In this document: in pieces, positions 47,468 through 59,306 of the stretch
Numbering within the stretch: position 1 is the stretch's first letter
Layout: each line of letters starts with the position of its first letter
NCBI GenBank assembly: GCA_001599815.1
Contig: BCIA01000005.1
Location: 5,154,472 to 5,218,471 of the forward strand
DNA: 64,000 nucleotides
Reading direction: 5' to 3'
From: Furcasterigmium furcatum
Taxonomy: Eukaryota > Ascomycota > Sordariomycetes > Glomerellales > Plectosphaerellaceae
The notes under the pieces: generated by a model
Told to the model about the DNA's origin: nothing
The model's database searches: none
Seen by the model: only the letters and a program-made list of their open reading frames with translations
Position numbers and translations under genes: made by a program

Positions 47468-49181
47468 ATGTCTCCGGAGCAGTGTTCAGACCCTGAGACG
47501 GGGAGCAAGCCAGAGCTTACCCACTCCGACTTTGCCAACGACCAAAGTAGCCCGGAAAGATCACTCGCAGAGAAGAAGCTGGTGTGGAAGCAGGATCTGC
47601 GCATCGTCCCACTCAGCGCCGCCATCTTCCTTCTTTGTTACCTGGACAGATCCAACATTGGTGGGTTCTTGAGATGCCCCATCGCCATGTTCCTGGTATT
47701 GACAGGCTTAGGAAACGCAAAGACACTGAACGCCGACACCGGCAATGATCTGCTGACCGAAACTGGCATGTCTCAGTACCAGTATCTGTGAGTACATCCC
47801 TCAGTGCACAAATCCGGAGTTGGGCTAAGAACTGGTAGCATCGCGCTCATGGCTTTCCTCATTGCCTACGGAATCTTCGAGGTCCCGTCCAACTACGCCC
47901 TGAAGAAGCTCAGGCCGAGCAGGTGGATCAGCATCCTCATGTTTTCCTGGGGCTCCTTCACTGTATGCCTCGGCGGTACAAACTCATTCGGTTCCATCAC
48001 GGCTGTGCGGTTCCTCCTCGGAGTCGCTGAAGCAGGCCTCTTCCCAGGTCTCGTGTATTATCTCACTTTTTGGTACCGTGCAGATGAGCGTTCGATCCGA
48101 GTGGCCATCATCCTGGCATCTGCAACTCTCGCGGGCGCTTTTGGCGGTGCGCTCGCATACGGCATCGGTCACATGGAAGGTGTCTCCGGCCTCTCCGCAT
48201 GGCGGTGGCTCTTCATTCTCGAAGGCATCCCGAGCGTCCTGTCGGCGGTTGCGGTTTGGTTCTGGCTGCCGGATTTCCCGGAGACCGTTTCATGGCTCAC
48301 GGACGAAGAGAGGGCTCTCGCAGTTGACAGGCTTCGGATCGAAGGGTCCCATGGCCACGACAATGACCTGACCTGGGCCCAAGCGAAGGTCACCTTGACG
48401 GACTGGCGTCTTTACGCTCACTACGCCGTAGGGAAATCATGGTCCTGTCTTCCCCAGGCATTGCTGACGTTGAGCTAGATTTACTTCGGAATTTCGGTCC
48501 CCTTCTCATCCCTTTCGCTGTTCACGCCGAGTATTGTTGTCGGCCTCGGATATGACAATTTGTTGGCACAGCTGATGACTGTCCCTCCGTACGCCGTTGC
48601 CTGTAAGTCTTCCACCTCTTTTACTGCTGAGAAACACTAACACCTGATTTTCAAAGATGTGGTTACACTCTGTGTCTCCTGGTCTGCAGATCGTCTCAAT
48701 GCTCGCGCCTACCATGCGGCCGCATGTGCTTCCGTTGGCGCAGCAGGCTTCCTGGCATCTGCGCTCCTTCCCGCCAGTTCATTCGGAGTAAGTACCGCAG
48801 ACATTCGCTGGTTTTCATGGTATACTAAGTTGCTTCAAGCCGCGATACGGCTGTCTCATCGTCGCCTCGTCCGGCGCTTTTGGCTGTATTCCTCCGCTAC
48901 TTGGCTGGATCTCCTCGAATCTTCACAACACCGCCTCCGTCGGTCTCGCGATAGCCCTCAACATCTCCATCGGCATTCCGGGTCAGATTACCGGAGTGTG
49001 GATCTACACTGCAGAGGAATCGCCGAGAGGCTTTCCGACGGGCCACTGGACCAACTTTGCCATGATGGTTTTTGTTGCCGTGGCCTCGATCAGCCTGGCA
49101 AGGTTCTACCGTATTAAGAACGCGAAGATCTTGAAGGCCAGCGAGAACTCTGGCACGGAACCGCGGTTGTTTACCTACTAA
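47468..49181 (+). CDS. MFS transporter, anion:cation symporter family (Dal5/Tna1-like)
   Basis: Symporter family that imports organic anions such as allantoate, nicotinate or pantothenate. Six exons (47468..47660, 47712..47787, 47839..48427, 48479..48602, 48657..48787, 48840..49181) give 484 residues. The family block LLCYLDRSNIGNAK is formed across intron 1, followed by YGIFEVPSNYALKKLRPSRW, GVAEAGLFPGLVYYLTFWYR and LFILEGIPSVL. DWRLYAHYA and ADRLNARAYH are also typical. About twelve helices. Direction is normally import, which argues for uptake of a substrate used by the neighbouring enzymes, though direction is not proven. Introns are all 51-54 bases. It ends tail to tail with the regulator gene. 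Confidence 0.92.
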
Positions 49182-49890
49182 ACGGGCTGTCCACGTCCTG
49201 TCACGTCTCGATCAAGACTCTGGAGGTGGCCCCTGTATAGTGTTGGCTTCCGGGGGTATTCAGTGTGTGGATCCGCTGGATGCTTTTGGTCTCCATAGCA
49301 CCTGGTGTCGGGGAAGCGGAGTTTGTAATTGACTCTCAAAACGGAACACGCACATTTATGAATATTTCGCACTTCCCAAGACAGACGTGATGCGTGTAGT
49401 GATCGCATGAATCCATGTTAGCAGGAGGGGCATGAGCCCGAAATCGAGGCGATGCTTAGGCTTGCGGTCTTGCGAGGCCGACATGCCCTCAGGAATTGGG
49501 TCTTCCATGGAAAAAACAGTGGATTGACCTGTCAAAATGGAAGTCCGACAAGCACAGGTTATGCCACACTTCATGTCGTATCATTAGTTTCAGGGGGGTT
49601 CGAGGCAAGTCCTGACGGATTCCCACTCGGAACATCTTTTATCATCAAGCAGCTTCGGCTAGCACACACTACTTTGAAGTGAATCTTTCGTCAAATAAAG
49701 CTTCAGGAGGATCAAAGAGGCTAATGGGCATGACGCCGAGAAAACTCCATATCAGTTGATATAGTTATATCTCCTTTTTACCATGGAAAGCTTCAGGAGC
49801 TCTCGCAGTTGCCAACTTCTTTCACTTTCACGCTCTTTCTTTCTCACCCCTTTCGTACTTAATGGTCTTGATCGCTTCCTGTTGGGATGA
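49182..49890. other. Convergent intergenic region, no gene seen
   Basis: The 3' flanks of the transporter and the regulator. A 13-base direct repeat (AAAGCTTCAGGAG) occurs near 49696 and 49787. No coding sequence is supported. Confidence 0.5.
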
Positions 49891-52327
49891 TCAGGGGTAC
49901 TCTATGGTTTGCGTCGTCTTCAGATAGGCGATGTATCTCTCCAACAACTCCATATCTTTCCGAACCAGGGAAGAAAGCTCCTGGAATTCTACACAGATCT
50001 TTTGGCGAATTTCCTCCGCGAGGCCCAACACAGCAACCGCATAGTGTCGAAGGTGTGGCGTGTCTTGCACAGCGCACAACAGCGTATACGTTGCCATGAA
50101 ACTACACCAGGAAAGAGTCAGTCAACAGCGCCGCGTAATAAGATATGCGTGAAGTCTGGAGTGCCGTAGCCTGATGGATACGGAGGAAACGGAAAGGGCT
50201 CACTGACCTCCTAATTGGTGCGAACGGAGACACCACCAGCCGCGCAGTCTCCGTCAAAATGCCGACCTCCTGCGGGACCTTCAAGCCTGCTTCGAGACAT
50301 TGCTGAAGTTTGGCAATGTCGTCGGCCGTCAACGCTTCCGGTGGAGTACTCAACGCCTTGTACACGTAAGGCCTGTATACCACAAATTTGGACGCCCAGT
50401 ATCTGCCTCGCAGGAGACCCAGCATGTTTCTTGGGTATCTACCCCGGTTTCTGTCGTCATCAGTGCTCATCTGAGAAGCGATGGAGGGGGGGAGGTGATG
50501 AAACCAGTCATCTAGCTGGTGAGCGAGCTCGTGGTGAACGTTCACGGATTGGTTGGCGGTTCCATCCGCAACGGAGCCCATCCAGTCTGGGAGTAGGGTG
50601 TCAGCGATGGCACTTCAGTAAGGGGCATTGAGTGAGTACGTACTTCGATACGCCCGATTGAGCAATCGTCGGAGAGCAATGTTTGCGAGTAGCACAAACT
50701 GCCACTCTGTTTCAGAGTCGTGCTCTTGTGTATCGGCATCCTTGTGACCAAATGTCATGGGTACAGAATCTTGGAGCTGGTAGAGACCGGAAGGGCGCAG
50801 GTCAAGCTCTGATAATATTGTACTTCTTGAACATGAGCGACGGCGAAATTCGGAGCATGCAGATGTGGCTTACCATTCCAGGATATACGTGACCCAATAT
50901 CCTCGCGCGACATCAGGACTAATGTTGTCTTGAGGGGACCTATTCTACAGCGTCAAATTCTGATGAAATGTTTTAAGAGGAGGCCACTGGAGTCCTACGT
51001 AGCTATGATGTTGTAAAAGGTGACTGCCGCGTCATGAATCGATGCCCAAAAGTCGTAGACTCTGAGAAGTTGCGCGTAATATATCCTGACGATCGTAAGC
51101 CAGAAGCGTTGATGGATTGGTCAGGTAGCTTGACTCACCCCGCCAAGACATGGCATTGGGCGGTCCCAACGTGGCCCTTTGGGAGAAAGGCCAGAACCTG
51201 CCTCGCCTTGTTGAAGAAACCAATCCCCGCGGGACTACTCAGGTCGTTCATGCCTTCGTGACCCCATTCAGGCTCACCGTGGAGGTATGCCACGAGGCTT
51301 CCCAATGCCAGCGCCAGTAGCACGATACAGCTCTCGTGGTCGATGTCGAAACCCCTTTCCAGGGTCACCAGAGCAGCAAATTCGAGAACCTTTCGTTTTT
51401 CGACGATGGGATATACTTGATAAAGGTCATCAAAGTAGTGGTTTAGAAGCGTTCGTACCTGCGATATGTTCATTGAATCCCACCAGTCTCCTCGAGCATT
51501 GTGAATAGTCGAGGCGAGACAATGAGGGGCCACAATGGCGGCTGACAACGGCTTCCGAGTTCTCTCGGAAATCACGGGGTAGGTCAGGTCGACGCCGGGA
51601 AGGGCGCGGGCTATCTGCGGCCAGGTGTAGAGCTCATGTGCCGCTGTAAGATGCCTGAAGTGAGGGAAATCCAAATCCAGCGGTTGACGCCCCGGCTGCT
51701 GCTTGTCATACGCGGGAGGGCCATATTCTGAGTGCCCATGTGATGAATAGGATGGAGAGCAAGCCAGGATGGTTGTGTTTGTTGGGCTGGTATGACTTGC
51801 GGTGAGTGAACATCCTGTAAATGATGCGAAGAAGCTGCCTTTTCGTACCTGGATTCTGAGATTGGGGCCTGAGCCATCCTGGAAGTGAGGTGATTTGTAC
51901 TGCGCTGAAGTTGCTGTAGGGAATCTGAGATGTTTTCGAGATAACCGTCGATTCTGCGGAGGCCCTGGTAAGTAACGGTTGCATTAATCCGGTATGATAC
52001 CGGAACGAACTGACTTGGATTTCCGCCGCTGTTCGTATTTGCATCTCAGATTCAACCGCGAACAGTTACCGCACACCGGCCACTGCTCGTCGCATTTGCC
52101 CTTTCGAGATCGGCAGGCATTGCAAGCCTACGAAACGTTAGACTCACTTTCAACGGCGCCATTGGTAGACTGACCACCGAGGCAAGAACACGACGGGCGC
52201 TCGAGTTCGCGTCCGTCTCGTGGCTCTCATCTCCAAAGGTCATGACAGCCGCTGCTGGACCGCTGGCGTCACTGTTTTCCTCATGATTTTGCTCTTGCCT
52301 CTCGGTTTCGCGTCGGCGTTTCGGCAT
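49891..52327 (-). CDS. Zn2Cys6 fungal transcription factor, likely local regulator of the 38-52 kb enzyme group
   Basis: Nuclear binuclear-cluster activator or repressor. Nine exons, complement(49891..50101, 50208..50586, 50644..50822, 50874..50939, 50999..51085, 51139..51786, 51849..51964, 52011..52127, 52175..52327), give 651 residues. The zinc cluster is in exon 2 (residues about 52-80): CNACRSRKGKC, then six residues, CGNC, six residues, C. A basic linker (EQRRKSK) and a coiled-coil dimerisation segment (RIDGYLENISDSLQQLQ) follow. The fungal_trans middle region runs through VLAGIYYAQLLRVYDFW, ARGYWVTYILECTILSELDL and HHLPPSIASQM. The splice model is my own: intron 1 (52128-52174) uses a GTCAGT donor and intron 2 a GTTCGT donor, both acceptable but not strong. 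Gene identity is firm; exact exon edges are less so. Confidence 0.85.
51989..52003. promoter_or_regulatory. Perfect palindrome with inverted CGG-N7-CCG, candidate Zn2Cys6 site inside the regulator's own intron
   Basis: CCGGTATGATACCGG: two 7-base arms that are exact reverse complements around one base. It contains CGG and CCG triplets 7 bases apart, the geometry that Zn2Cys6 dimers bind. It lies in the predicted intron 2 of the Zn2Cys6 gene itself. Autoregulation is an inference. Confidence 0.4.
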
Positions 52328-53142
52328 AGCGAAATTGGACCGCGTCCGTCAAAAATGAACAGTCTTACTGGTGAACTGTGGACGAGGTTGTTCAATACGG
52401 TGACCGATGTTGCCGGCCCCGCATACTGATCAAGTCCACGTATCACGTGCACCGAGGGTCATGGTATTACTAAACTGGAGACTCTGACAGGAGCCCACCT
52501 CGTCCTCCTACCTAATAATTACCCCATGGGGCCGTTGTGAACGTCGAACTTTGACCCATTACCTTCCATTCACCAAACTCATCGTGGATGGTACGTCTGT
52601 GGCGCTTCTTGCTGGATGACGAGATCCTGATCGTGTTGGGTTCCTTTGGTGGAGAAGCGAAACAACTATGATTCCAGACCCCCAATCGGCCGTCGTCGGG
52701 GGCCTCAATCGTCGGGGGGCCTCAGTTTTTGCATGCGAGGCAAATACGATTGCCCGAGGCCCGACTTTCTGGGAATCAAGCAATTTTGGACCGGGGTTGA
52801 AAGCTTAGGGACCCGGATCCAGGCCCTCATCGGCCGGTGGAACGACCCTCGGAATCTGCCTACAGGTCTTGGCCTTATAGGTGTGTCCGCAGTCATATCA
52901 ACTGAAGTTCCAGTTCTACTTCCGTGCCTCAATTGCTTCCAAGGGCCCCAGTGGGCTGAGATACGGCGCGTGACCCTGTCCCATGCCGCGCCGCAGGCTT
53001 GCAGTCACCAACAAACAGGGGATCGGGTGGCTCAAGGCCTCCATCGTCAAGTCCTCAAGGCTGGCGTGTCATTTATTAACCCCAGCCTTCACCGCACTCT
53101 CAAATCCTCTTCACTGCATTTGACAAACGCACACTAGCAACC
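52328..53142. other. Intergenic region with a short tandem duplication
   Basis: Upstream of the regulator (minus) and of the membrane-protein gene (plus). The unit CGTCGGGGGCCTCA occurs twice side by side at 52693-52724, the second copy with one extra G. No gene is supported. Confidence 0.5.
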
Positions 53143-53890
53143 ATGAAGCCCCTCTCCGCGACTTTTCTCTTCCATTTACTGGCCGCGGCGACCGCCTTCG
53201 ACCCGGCCGCCGACTTCTGCGACACAAACGGCGGCATCTGCCTCACCTCATTCATCTGGTGCAACAACCAGTCTCCTGCCCGATGCTCCTGGCCCGAGGG
53301 AGTCGATCCACTGGTCCGAGAATCGTCCGCCTACGCCGTCGTATACCGGGAGAACAAGTACAACGTCACCTGGCGCCAGGCCGTCGAGGACCGCCTGGTG
53401 CAGGTCCAATGGTGGTCTGCGATCGAGGGCGTTGAGGAGCTGCACATGCTCTGGAGCACAAGTGCGTCCCGCGACCTATCCCTCGCTCCGTGGTTCGCAG
53501 CCGTGCAAAGCTGACAGGTGCTCAGACACCACCGGGGACTATGTCGAGTTCTATCCCCAGGCCATTCTCGACGAGCTCTCCCCGTCGAACTTTACGATCG
53601 AGCAGGTCATCTACGGCACGGAACACGTCGGCAACTTCATCCGCATCAGCCAGCCTGACACCGATTACCCGGTTGTCGAGTCGCAGCCCTTCACCGTCCA
53701 GGGAGGGTGGGTGGCTCAGCTGGTGATCAACGTGAATGAGGTGTTCCGCGAGAAGATGTCGGCGGAGAAGAAGAAGTGGGAGCTGGGCGTCGGCATCGGC
53801 GTCGGCCTCGGCGTCCCTGCGCTGATGGGGCTGACCTGGTTCCTCGCCTCGCGCAATCGCCAGGCCACGGTTGCAAAGACGACTGACTGA
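53143..53890 (+). CDS. Secretory-pathway type I membrane protein, unknown function
   Basis: Function unknown. Exons 53143..53461 and 53526..53890 give 227 residues. A signal peptide (MKPLSATFLFHLLAAATAF) is followed by four Cys in about 30 residues (DFCDTNGGICLTSFIWCNNQ..CSW), an ectodomain with several Asn-x-Ser/Thr sites, and one C-terminal transmembrane helix (ELGVGIGVGLGVPALMGLTWFL, shown in outline) with a short basic tail. This architecture recurs in a family of small fungal membrane proteins without known activity. The single intron of 64 bases splits the ectodomain. Confidence 0.8.
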
Positions 53891-54781
53891 GGCGGTGGCT
53901 GTTTCTGTTAAGGAGAGCATCGCGGTTCGCGACGATCGAGGTCATCGTAGCCAGGCCATCCCGAGCGTAGGACGCCGCATAGTACCTTAGGGAGTCGCAC
54001 GATGGTGGGACAAAAGATGGGAGTGTTGAGAAGAACCAAACTACATTGACCTCACAGCAGCTTGTGCTCTGGAAAGATGAGGGACGTTCACTGGAGATAT
54101 GAGGTGAGGAGGATATAATACAGTGACTGGGCCCGGTTTTCGAAGTATTTGAGTACAGAGGGTCATCAATTAGACAACAACACATACGACATGTCACCGA
54201 CCCAGCTACAGGCGGAAAAGAAAATACTCAGTGGGCGGGCTACACGCAGTTCAAACCCGTGACAGAGCACTTCATTGGTGGGAAGATGGACAGATTCCAG
54301 GCATCGTGGTTGGGCCAGAACATGGTGGCGTTTAGGTCGTGGCGGCCTCTCACACTGCAATTTGTTGGGGGCGAGGCTGGTGGTGAACGATCGGAGATGG
54401 ATGCTCTGTGACACACGGCTCTCTTGCTGCCGCTATCGCCCACGAGTCATGCCGAACTCAAAACGACCCTTGATCACGCCATGTCTAGGAACGGTGGTTC
54501 TTTGGTCCCCGACTACCCGTGAGTCCGTGACGCCGATCAACAGAGTTGGCCCGATGCTTCCTTAAGCTCAATGTCAGGCGGCGCCCCGCCCGCGCTGTGC
54601 GCTGTCAACGGGGGGCGGACGGGGTCCAAAGACGTGGCCATGGAGCCCGTAGTAGTGGTGGCTCTCCGGGGGCGGTATTTTGACCGCGGCGCCCCCAGGT
54701 TGGATCGAGCGTTGAATTACTTTGAGCACGCCAACGTTCATTTTCGTCGATCCTGGCGACGCCCAGATCGAGGCGGCAGCG
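53891..54781. other. Intergenic region with a possible small exon
   Basis: Between two plus-strand genes. The plus-strand frame ending at about 54411 (WAGYTQFKPVTEHFIGGKMD) has protein-like composition for about 75 codons, but has no clear start and no recognised family. I do not call it a gene. Confidence 0.4.
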
Positions 54782-56254
54782 ATGACGACCACTACCATCT
54801 TTGAGGTGATGTCGAGGCGCGGCGCCGGTACCACCGCAGTCGACGCCGATAGCGACGCCGACGACACGGACATGCGGGTGCGGCTGCAGGTGGTCATGGC
54901 AATCATGCTCGCACTCGCAACGGTGGTGATGGGTCTGAGGGCCTATGTTCGACTGCGCGTTCTGAGGTCTTGGGGGAAGGACGACTGGGCGGCCCTGATA
55001 TCATACGCAAGTACTCCGTGTGCCGTGAATGGACGGACCGTTTGGACTGACATGTTGCACCAGATATTCGTGCTGGCCACCGGGATCCTGATCACCATGA
55101 GTATGTCGATGGACGAGTGCTTCCGTCCTCCCCTCCCCCCGGGGCCGCCGCCCCCGTTAACACATGAACATCAGGCACCGTCTACGGCAGGGGAATGCGC
55201 TTCTCCGAGATCCCCCTTCAACACCGCCAGATCATGGTCAGGATGGCCAATTCTGCCATGACCGTCTACGTGGCGGCCGTCACCTGCCTGAAGGCCGCCT
55301 TCCTGCTGCAGTACCGGCGCATCTTCCCTCTGCCGACGTTCCAGCTCATCTGCGACGTCGTCTTCTGGTTCAACCTCCTCTTCGGCATCTCCCAAGTCAT
55401 CACCGTCGCCGTCCGTTGCAGTCCCGCGTATATCACCTGGAACTACCCCGTCGTCATGCCACATGGGGCCCACTGTATTGACGTCTATCTGTGGTGGTAC
55501 ATCAACGCCGGCGTCAACCTGGTCACTGACGTTATAATCCTCATCCTGCCCATCCCGATGCTTCACGGCATGCGGCTGCCGAAGAAAACAAAGATGATTC
55601 TGACGGGAATCTTTGGTCTGGGCATAATGTATGTCGATACCCCCTACTCTCCTTATCCGATTGCCTCTCCGCGTCCGTTGTCTGCCCATGAACGCGCCGT
55701 ATCAACCAAGGCATGACCTGGCTGGCTGACCATCCGGCGACCGCAGCGCCACCGCCATGAACATTGTGCGTATCAACTACCTAAAAGCCGCAACCGTGTA
55801 CGGCATGTCGCTGGCCGCCATCTTCTCCATGGTCGAGATCGGCACCGGCATGATGTGCCTCTGCCTCCCGACCCTACGGCCTCTGATCAGGGTCGGGAAG
55901 TCCCGGAGGAGCTCGTCGCCCTTCCACAAACGGTCCGCGCCGGACGGAGGAGACGGACCGCACAGGGTGTGTTGGGGGACGGAGCCGGCAAGGAACACGC
56001 CCCCGCATCCGCCGTGGGACGTCGAGGAGGGGATCAGGATCAGCCGAGAGGTCCGCGTCGTGTGGACCGAGGCCGATGACGGCGCGGAGCAGGCGGACAC
56101 GAGCAACGAGGACCAGCAGACGATCATCTCCCGACCCCGGAGGATCTACGGGTCGGTGGCCTCGTTTTCGACCGTGCGTACCGACAACACGCGGTCCCTG
56201 AGATCAGACGAAAACCCCGCGTTCAAGTGGGAGCCGGGGCCGTGGGCAGCCTGA
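54782..56254 (+). CDS. Heptahelical fungal rhodopsin-domain protein, Pth11-like (without visible CFEM)
   Basis: Seven-helix plasma-membrane protein of the large Pth11-related receptor family, thought to sense surface or chemical cues. Exons 54782..55006, 55064..55100, 55175..55628 and 55747..56254 give 407 residues. The conserved pattern is visible: AYVRLRVLRSWGKDDW, then YGRGMRFSEIPL, LKAAFLLQYRRIF, the long extracellular loop with Cys (VRCSPAY..HCIDVYLWWY) and VTDVIILILPIPML. The tail of about 130 residues is hydrophilic and charged. Intron 1 (55007-55063) appears to use a GC donor (GCAAGT), the only one in the window; no GT donor nearby keeps the frame. Exon 2 is 37 bases. The ATG at 54782 has no signal peptide, as usual. 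Confidence 0.87.
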
Positions 56255-56699
56255 ACCATTCAGTCGCGCAGGGCGAGCTTCATATTCTACCCCTATCCGG
56301 CAACATCTGCGGGCCAGAGACCCGTGCCGCGCACCTGCAAGGGAACCCAAGAGACCGACACCCATTCATCGGTACATCCGTAGACCTTGAGCGCTACCCT
56401 TGGACTCCTGCACCCGATCTTCACAAGGATGTGGCTTACTGCACGCCTTGGAATACGAGGACTATCTGAGGTTTATTGTTTGACTAGACACCGGGGTATC
56501 AGATGGAAGCACAACTCGTGGCGACTCAACCAATAATTCGGCGATGAATGGATAACTACCCAAAATGACACAAAGCCCGCGGCTCTACAGGCGTCACGAA
56601 TGATCCTCCGACAGCATAACTGCGTGTGCTCATGAATGCTGCCGGCCAGCAAAGTTTCTTCCTCCGGCTCCAACTGCCGTGTCTGATTCTCCTGACACA
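56255..56699. other. Convergent intergenic region, no gene seen
   Basis: The 3' flanks of the Pth11-like gene and the DUF3176 gene. Confidence 0.55.
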
Positions 56700-58679
56700 T
56701 CAGACTCCCCCGGGCCTCTGCCAGTATTCCTGACCTTCATCACCCCACCGCTGGAGCCGGAGCTCGCCACCATTCTTCCCGCCATTCATCTTGACCTCGG
56801 CCACACTCGCAGCCTCCCACATCCCCGCCATGCTGGTGACTCCCCAGTCCCGAGGCCCGGGATTCTCCAGCCCGTGGTAGATCAGCGGCAGCTGCGAGTT
56901 CCTCCACGCATACTCCTTTCTCGTCCAGATCGCCACGGCCAGGAAGAACAGCACGCTCAGCGCCAGCATGATGCCCGGCAGCAGGATGTACTCCGGGTTC
57001 ACCTTGAAGAACACATTCTCCACCCTCGCGACCCCGAGGCTGGCATGGCGCTCCAGGGAGCTCATTCGGAGCGTCGTCGTGACGAAGAAGTCGATGTTGC
57101 TAAAGAAGAGGTCCATCGTGTCGATCAGTCGTGTGCGTCTGATGACCATCTCCGTCCAGCCCCAGTAGAGAGTATCCGTCTGGAGGCTGGAGTGCCGCAT
57201 GGTCGTGTCGGGGACCTCATCCTCGGCTGTGGAGTTGCTCGCGTCGCCGTCCAAGAAGCGCGCGGACCAGCCATTGAGGTATGGGCGGAGCGAGTTGTAC
57301 AGCCCATGCTGCGCGTTTCGTGTGACGGTGTAGACGCAGGATTCGTCTGATTCTGGGCCCGTGGCGTTGAAGGCGCATGGCCAGGGAGCCGTGATGGACA
57401 CATCGCGAAAGTCGCCATCTCCGGATGAGCCCCCTCCATCCTCTACAAGGGAGTGAATATCTTTCTGTGCTTCGGTCAGAACCCCGTTGGTGAAGTTCGC
57501 AGAAGCGCGAACCGCCGCCCAGTAGAAAACACACTCGATGGCTTCGAAATCCGATCCAGTCCCGTTGAAATCGCCCATGATGCCGACGTGGGCAAGGACG
57601 GCAAGGTTGCTGGCGGCGAAGGAGCTCGCCGGAGGCACCACTCGGGACTGTCTCACGTTGAGATTGGTATACATCGTCGCGTCCTCAATGTTAGGATGGG
57701 GCCGTGTCGTGGTCAGCCTGGCCTGCTGAGATATCGCAACCTGCCTGGGCAGACCGCTTGGGAGGGTCTCCTCTCTGATGTCGAAGGTCGCGGGGACGCA
57801 GCTATGCCGGAGCATCAGAGTAGAAAAGTCCGTCCACGTGCAGTTGGCCGTGGAGCACTCGGCGGTATAGAGGACCTCGTTGAGTTCTGCGCCGATCCCC
57901 TGCAGAGACTGCAGGGAGGTTCCGAAGAACCAACCCCTTCCGAGGGCTGCCTGAACCGGTACCGGGGCGACGAAGAAGTCCGTATCAGTCTGAGAAGAGG
58001 ATTTTGTGTTGACCTGCGCGTAGTTGGCGATGACGGGAAGGGAGGCTGTCTCCGAGCCGTTTCTCGCATCGCGCCACCGCAGCTCCGGCTCGACGGTGTT
58101 CTGGAGGAACGGCCCGAAGAACAAACCGGTCACGACGATGATGCAGCCGATCGATGCGGGACTCCTGCAGAGGAAGCTGAAGTTAGCAGCAGTATCGAGA
58201 TCATGGGCAACAGTAACCACAGCCCAGACTTACCAGAAGTGCCGCGAGAGCAAGAAGGACAGTGAACCGGTCACGCCCCTCGTGGCATTGTCGAACTGGT
58301 CGAACTCAATCAGTTGGCGCGGCCGGCGGTGGAACTGGTGCCACTTCAACTGTCCGATAGCCGAGGCCACGGGCAGACCGATGGCGGCTCTCATCACAGT
58401 AGTGAGAAACGAGATGGCAGACGGTAAAGTGACGAAGAGGGATGAGATGACGCCGCTCTCGGTTTCCCAGGCCGTAACGGGCCTGCCATCATAGGTCCTG
58501 AGGAGGTTCAAGTACACTCCGAATAGTGTGAGGGCTGTTGCGATGGAAATAAGTTCTGGAGCCCACCAGTCCCCCATGCGACGCCAGAAGTAAGCCACTC
58601 GGCGATGCAGTCCACCCACAGTGTTGGGAAACCCCGCGGGTTGCGGGGAGACGGGCAGTGGCTTGTTCTCTGAGGGCAT
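56700..58679 (-). CDS. DUF3176-family fungal membrane protein
   Basis: Function unknown; DUF3176 proteins are common in Pezizomycotina. Exons complement(56700..58164, 58234..58679) give 636 residues. Two helices lie near the N-terminus and the DUF3176 signature follows (LPVASAIGQLKWHQF..RPRQLIEFDQFDNATRG). A third helix (GCIIVVTGLFFGPFL) leads into a large ectodomain of about 380 residues with many glycosylation sites and paired Cys (ECSTANCTW, HSCVPATFD). A last helix (ILLPGIMLALSVLFFLAVAIW, in outline) and an acidic tail end it. The signature is recognised from memory. Confidence 0.87.
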
Positions 58680-59306
58680 TTTGAAGCCTCTGCCACCAGG
58701 GCCGAGAAGCGATCGAAGTCAAAGGATGGTACGGAAACAACGAAGCAGAAAAACCCGTCACCTAAGACCAGCCCGTCCATCCTTCTTGGACCATGGGAGG
58801 CCCCTTATTATCGGGCAACGTGCCCCCTGATCGGGCTGTGAGTTCGGTGCAATCCAAGGCGCGACTGTCAGGAGCCGCGCAGGCGCGCGGGCCGCAGTTG
58901 TGATAGTTGAAACCATGGCCAGTCTGGGGTGGTCACACCGATACCATTTACAAATGCAGGAGAACCCGGCTCTTGGTCTCAGTGTGGTGGTGGTTGGATT
59001 CGCATCCCTGTCGCTGATCACTGCAGCGGCCATATGATTCGGCAGCCTCTTGTCACCCTCGGGACCGAAGCTGACATCGCTTATTTGGCGTTTCAAGGCC
59101 GGCTTTCAAAGCGACAAAATTACACCTCAGTGATGGAAACATGGCGGTATCTGATACAACAAGGCCGTCCCGCGAAAGTGACAAGGCTGTCTCTGTACCC
59201 TGTCCTTCACCAGGGTCACAGAAAACATAACCGGCCCAGCAGCATCTGCAATTGAGCAGGAGGATTTCTCGATTTCCTGGAATAAAGAGGGGGCCATGTC
59301 AATTTC
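58680..59306. other. Intergenic region, no gene seen
   Basis: Promoter side of the DUF3176 gene and 3' flank of the F-box-like gene. Nothing recognised. Confidence 0.5.
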
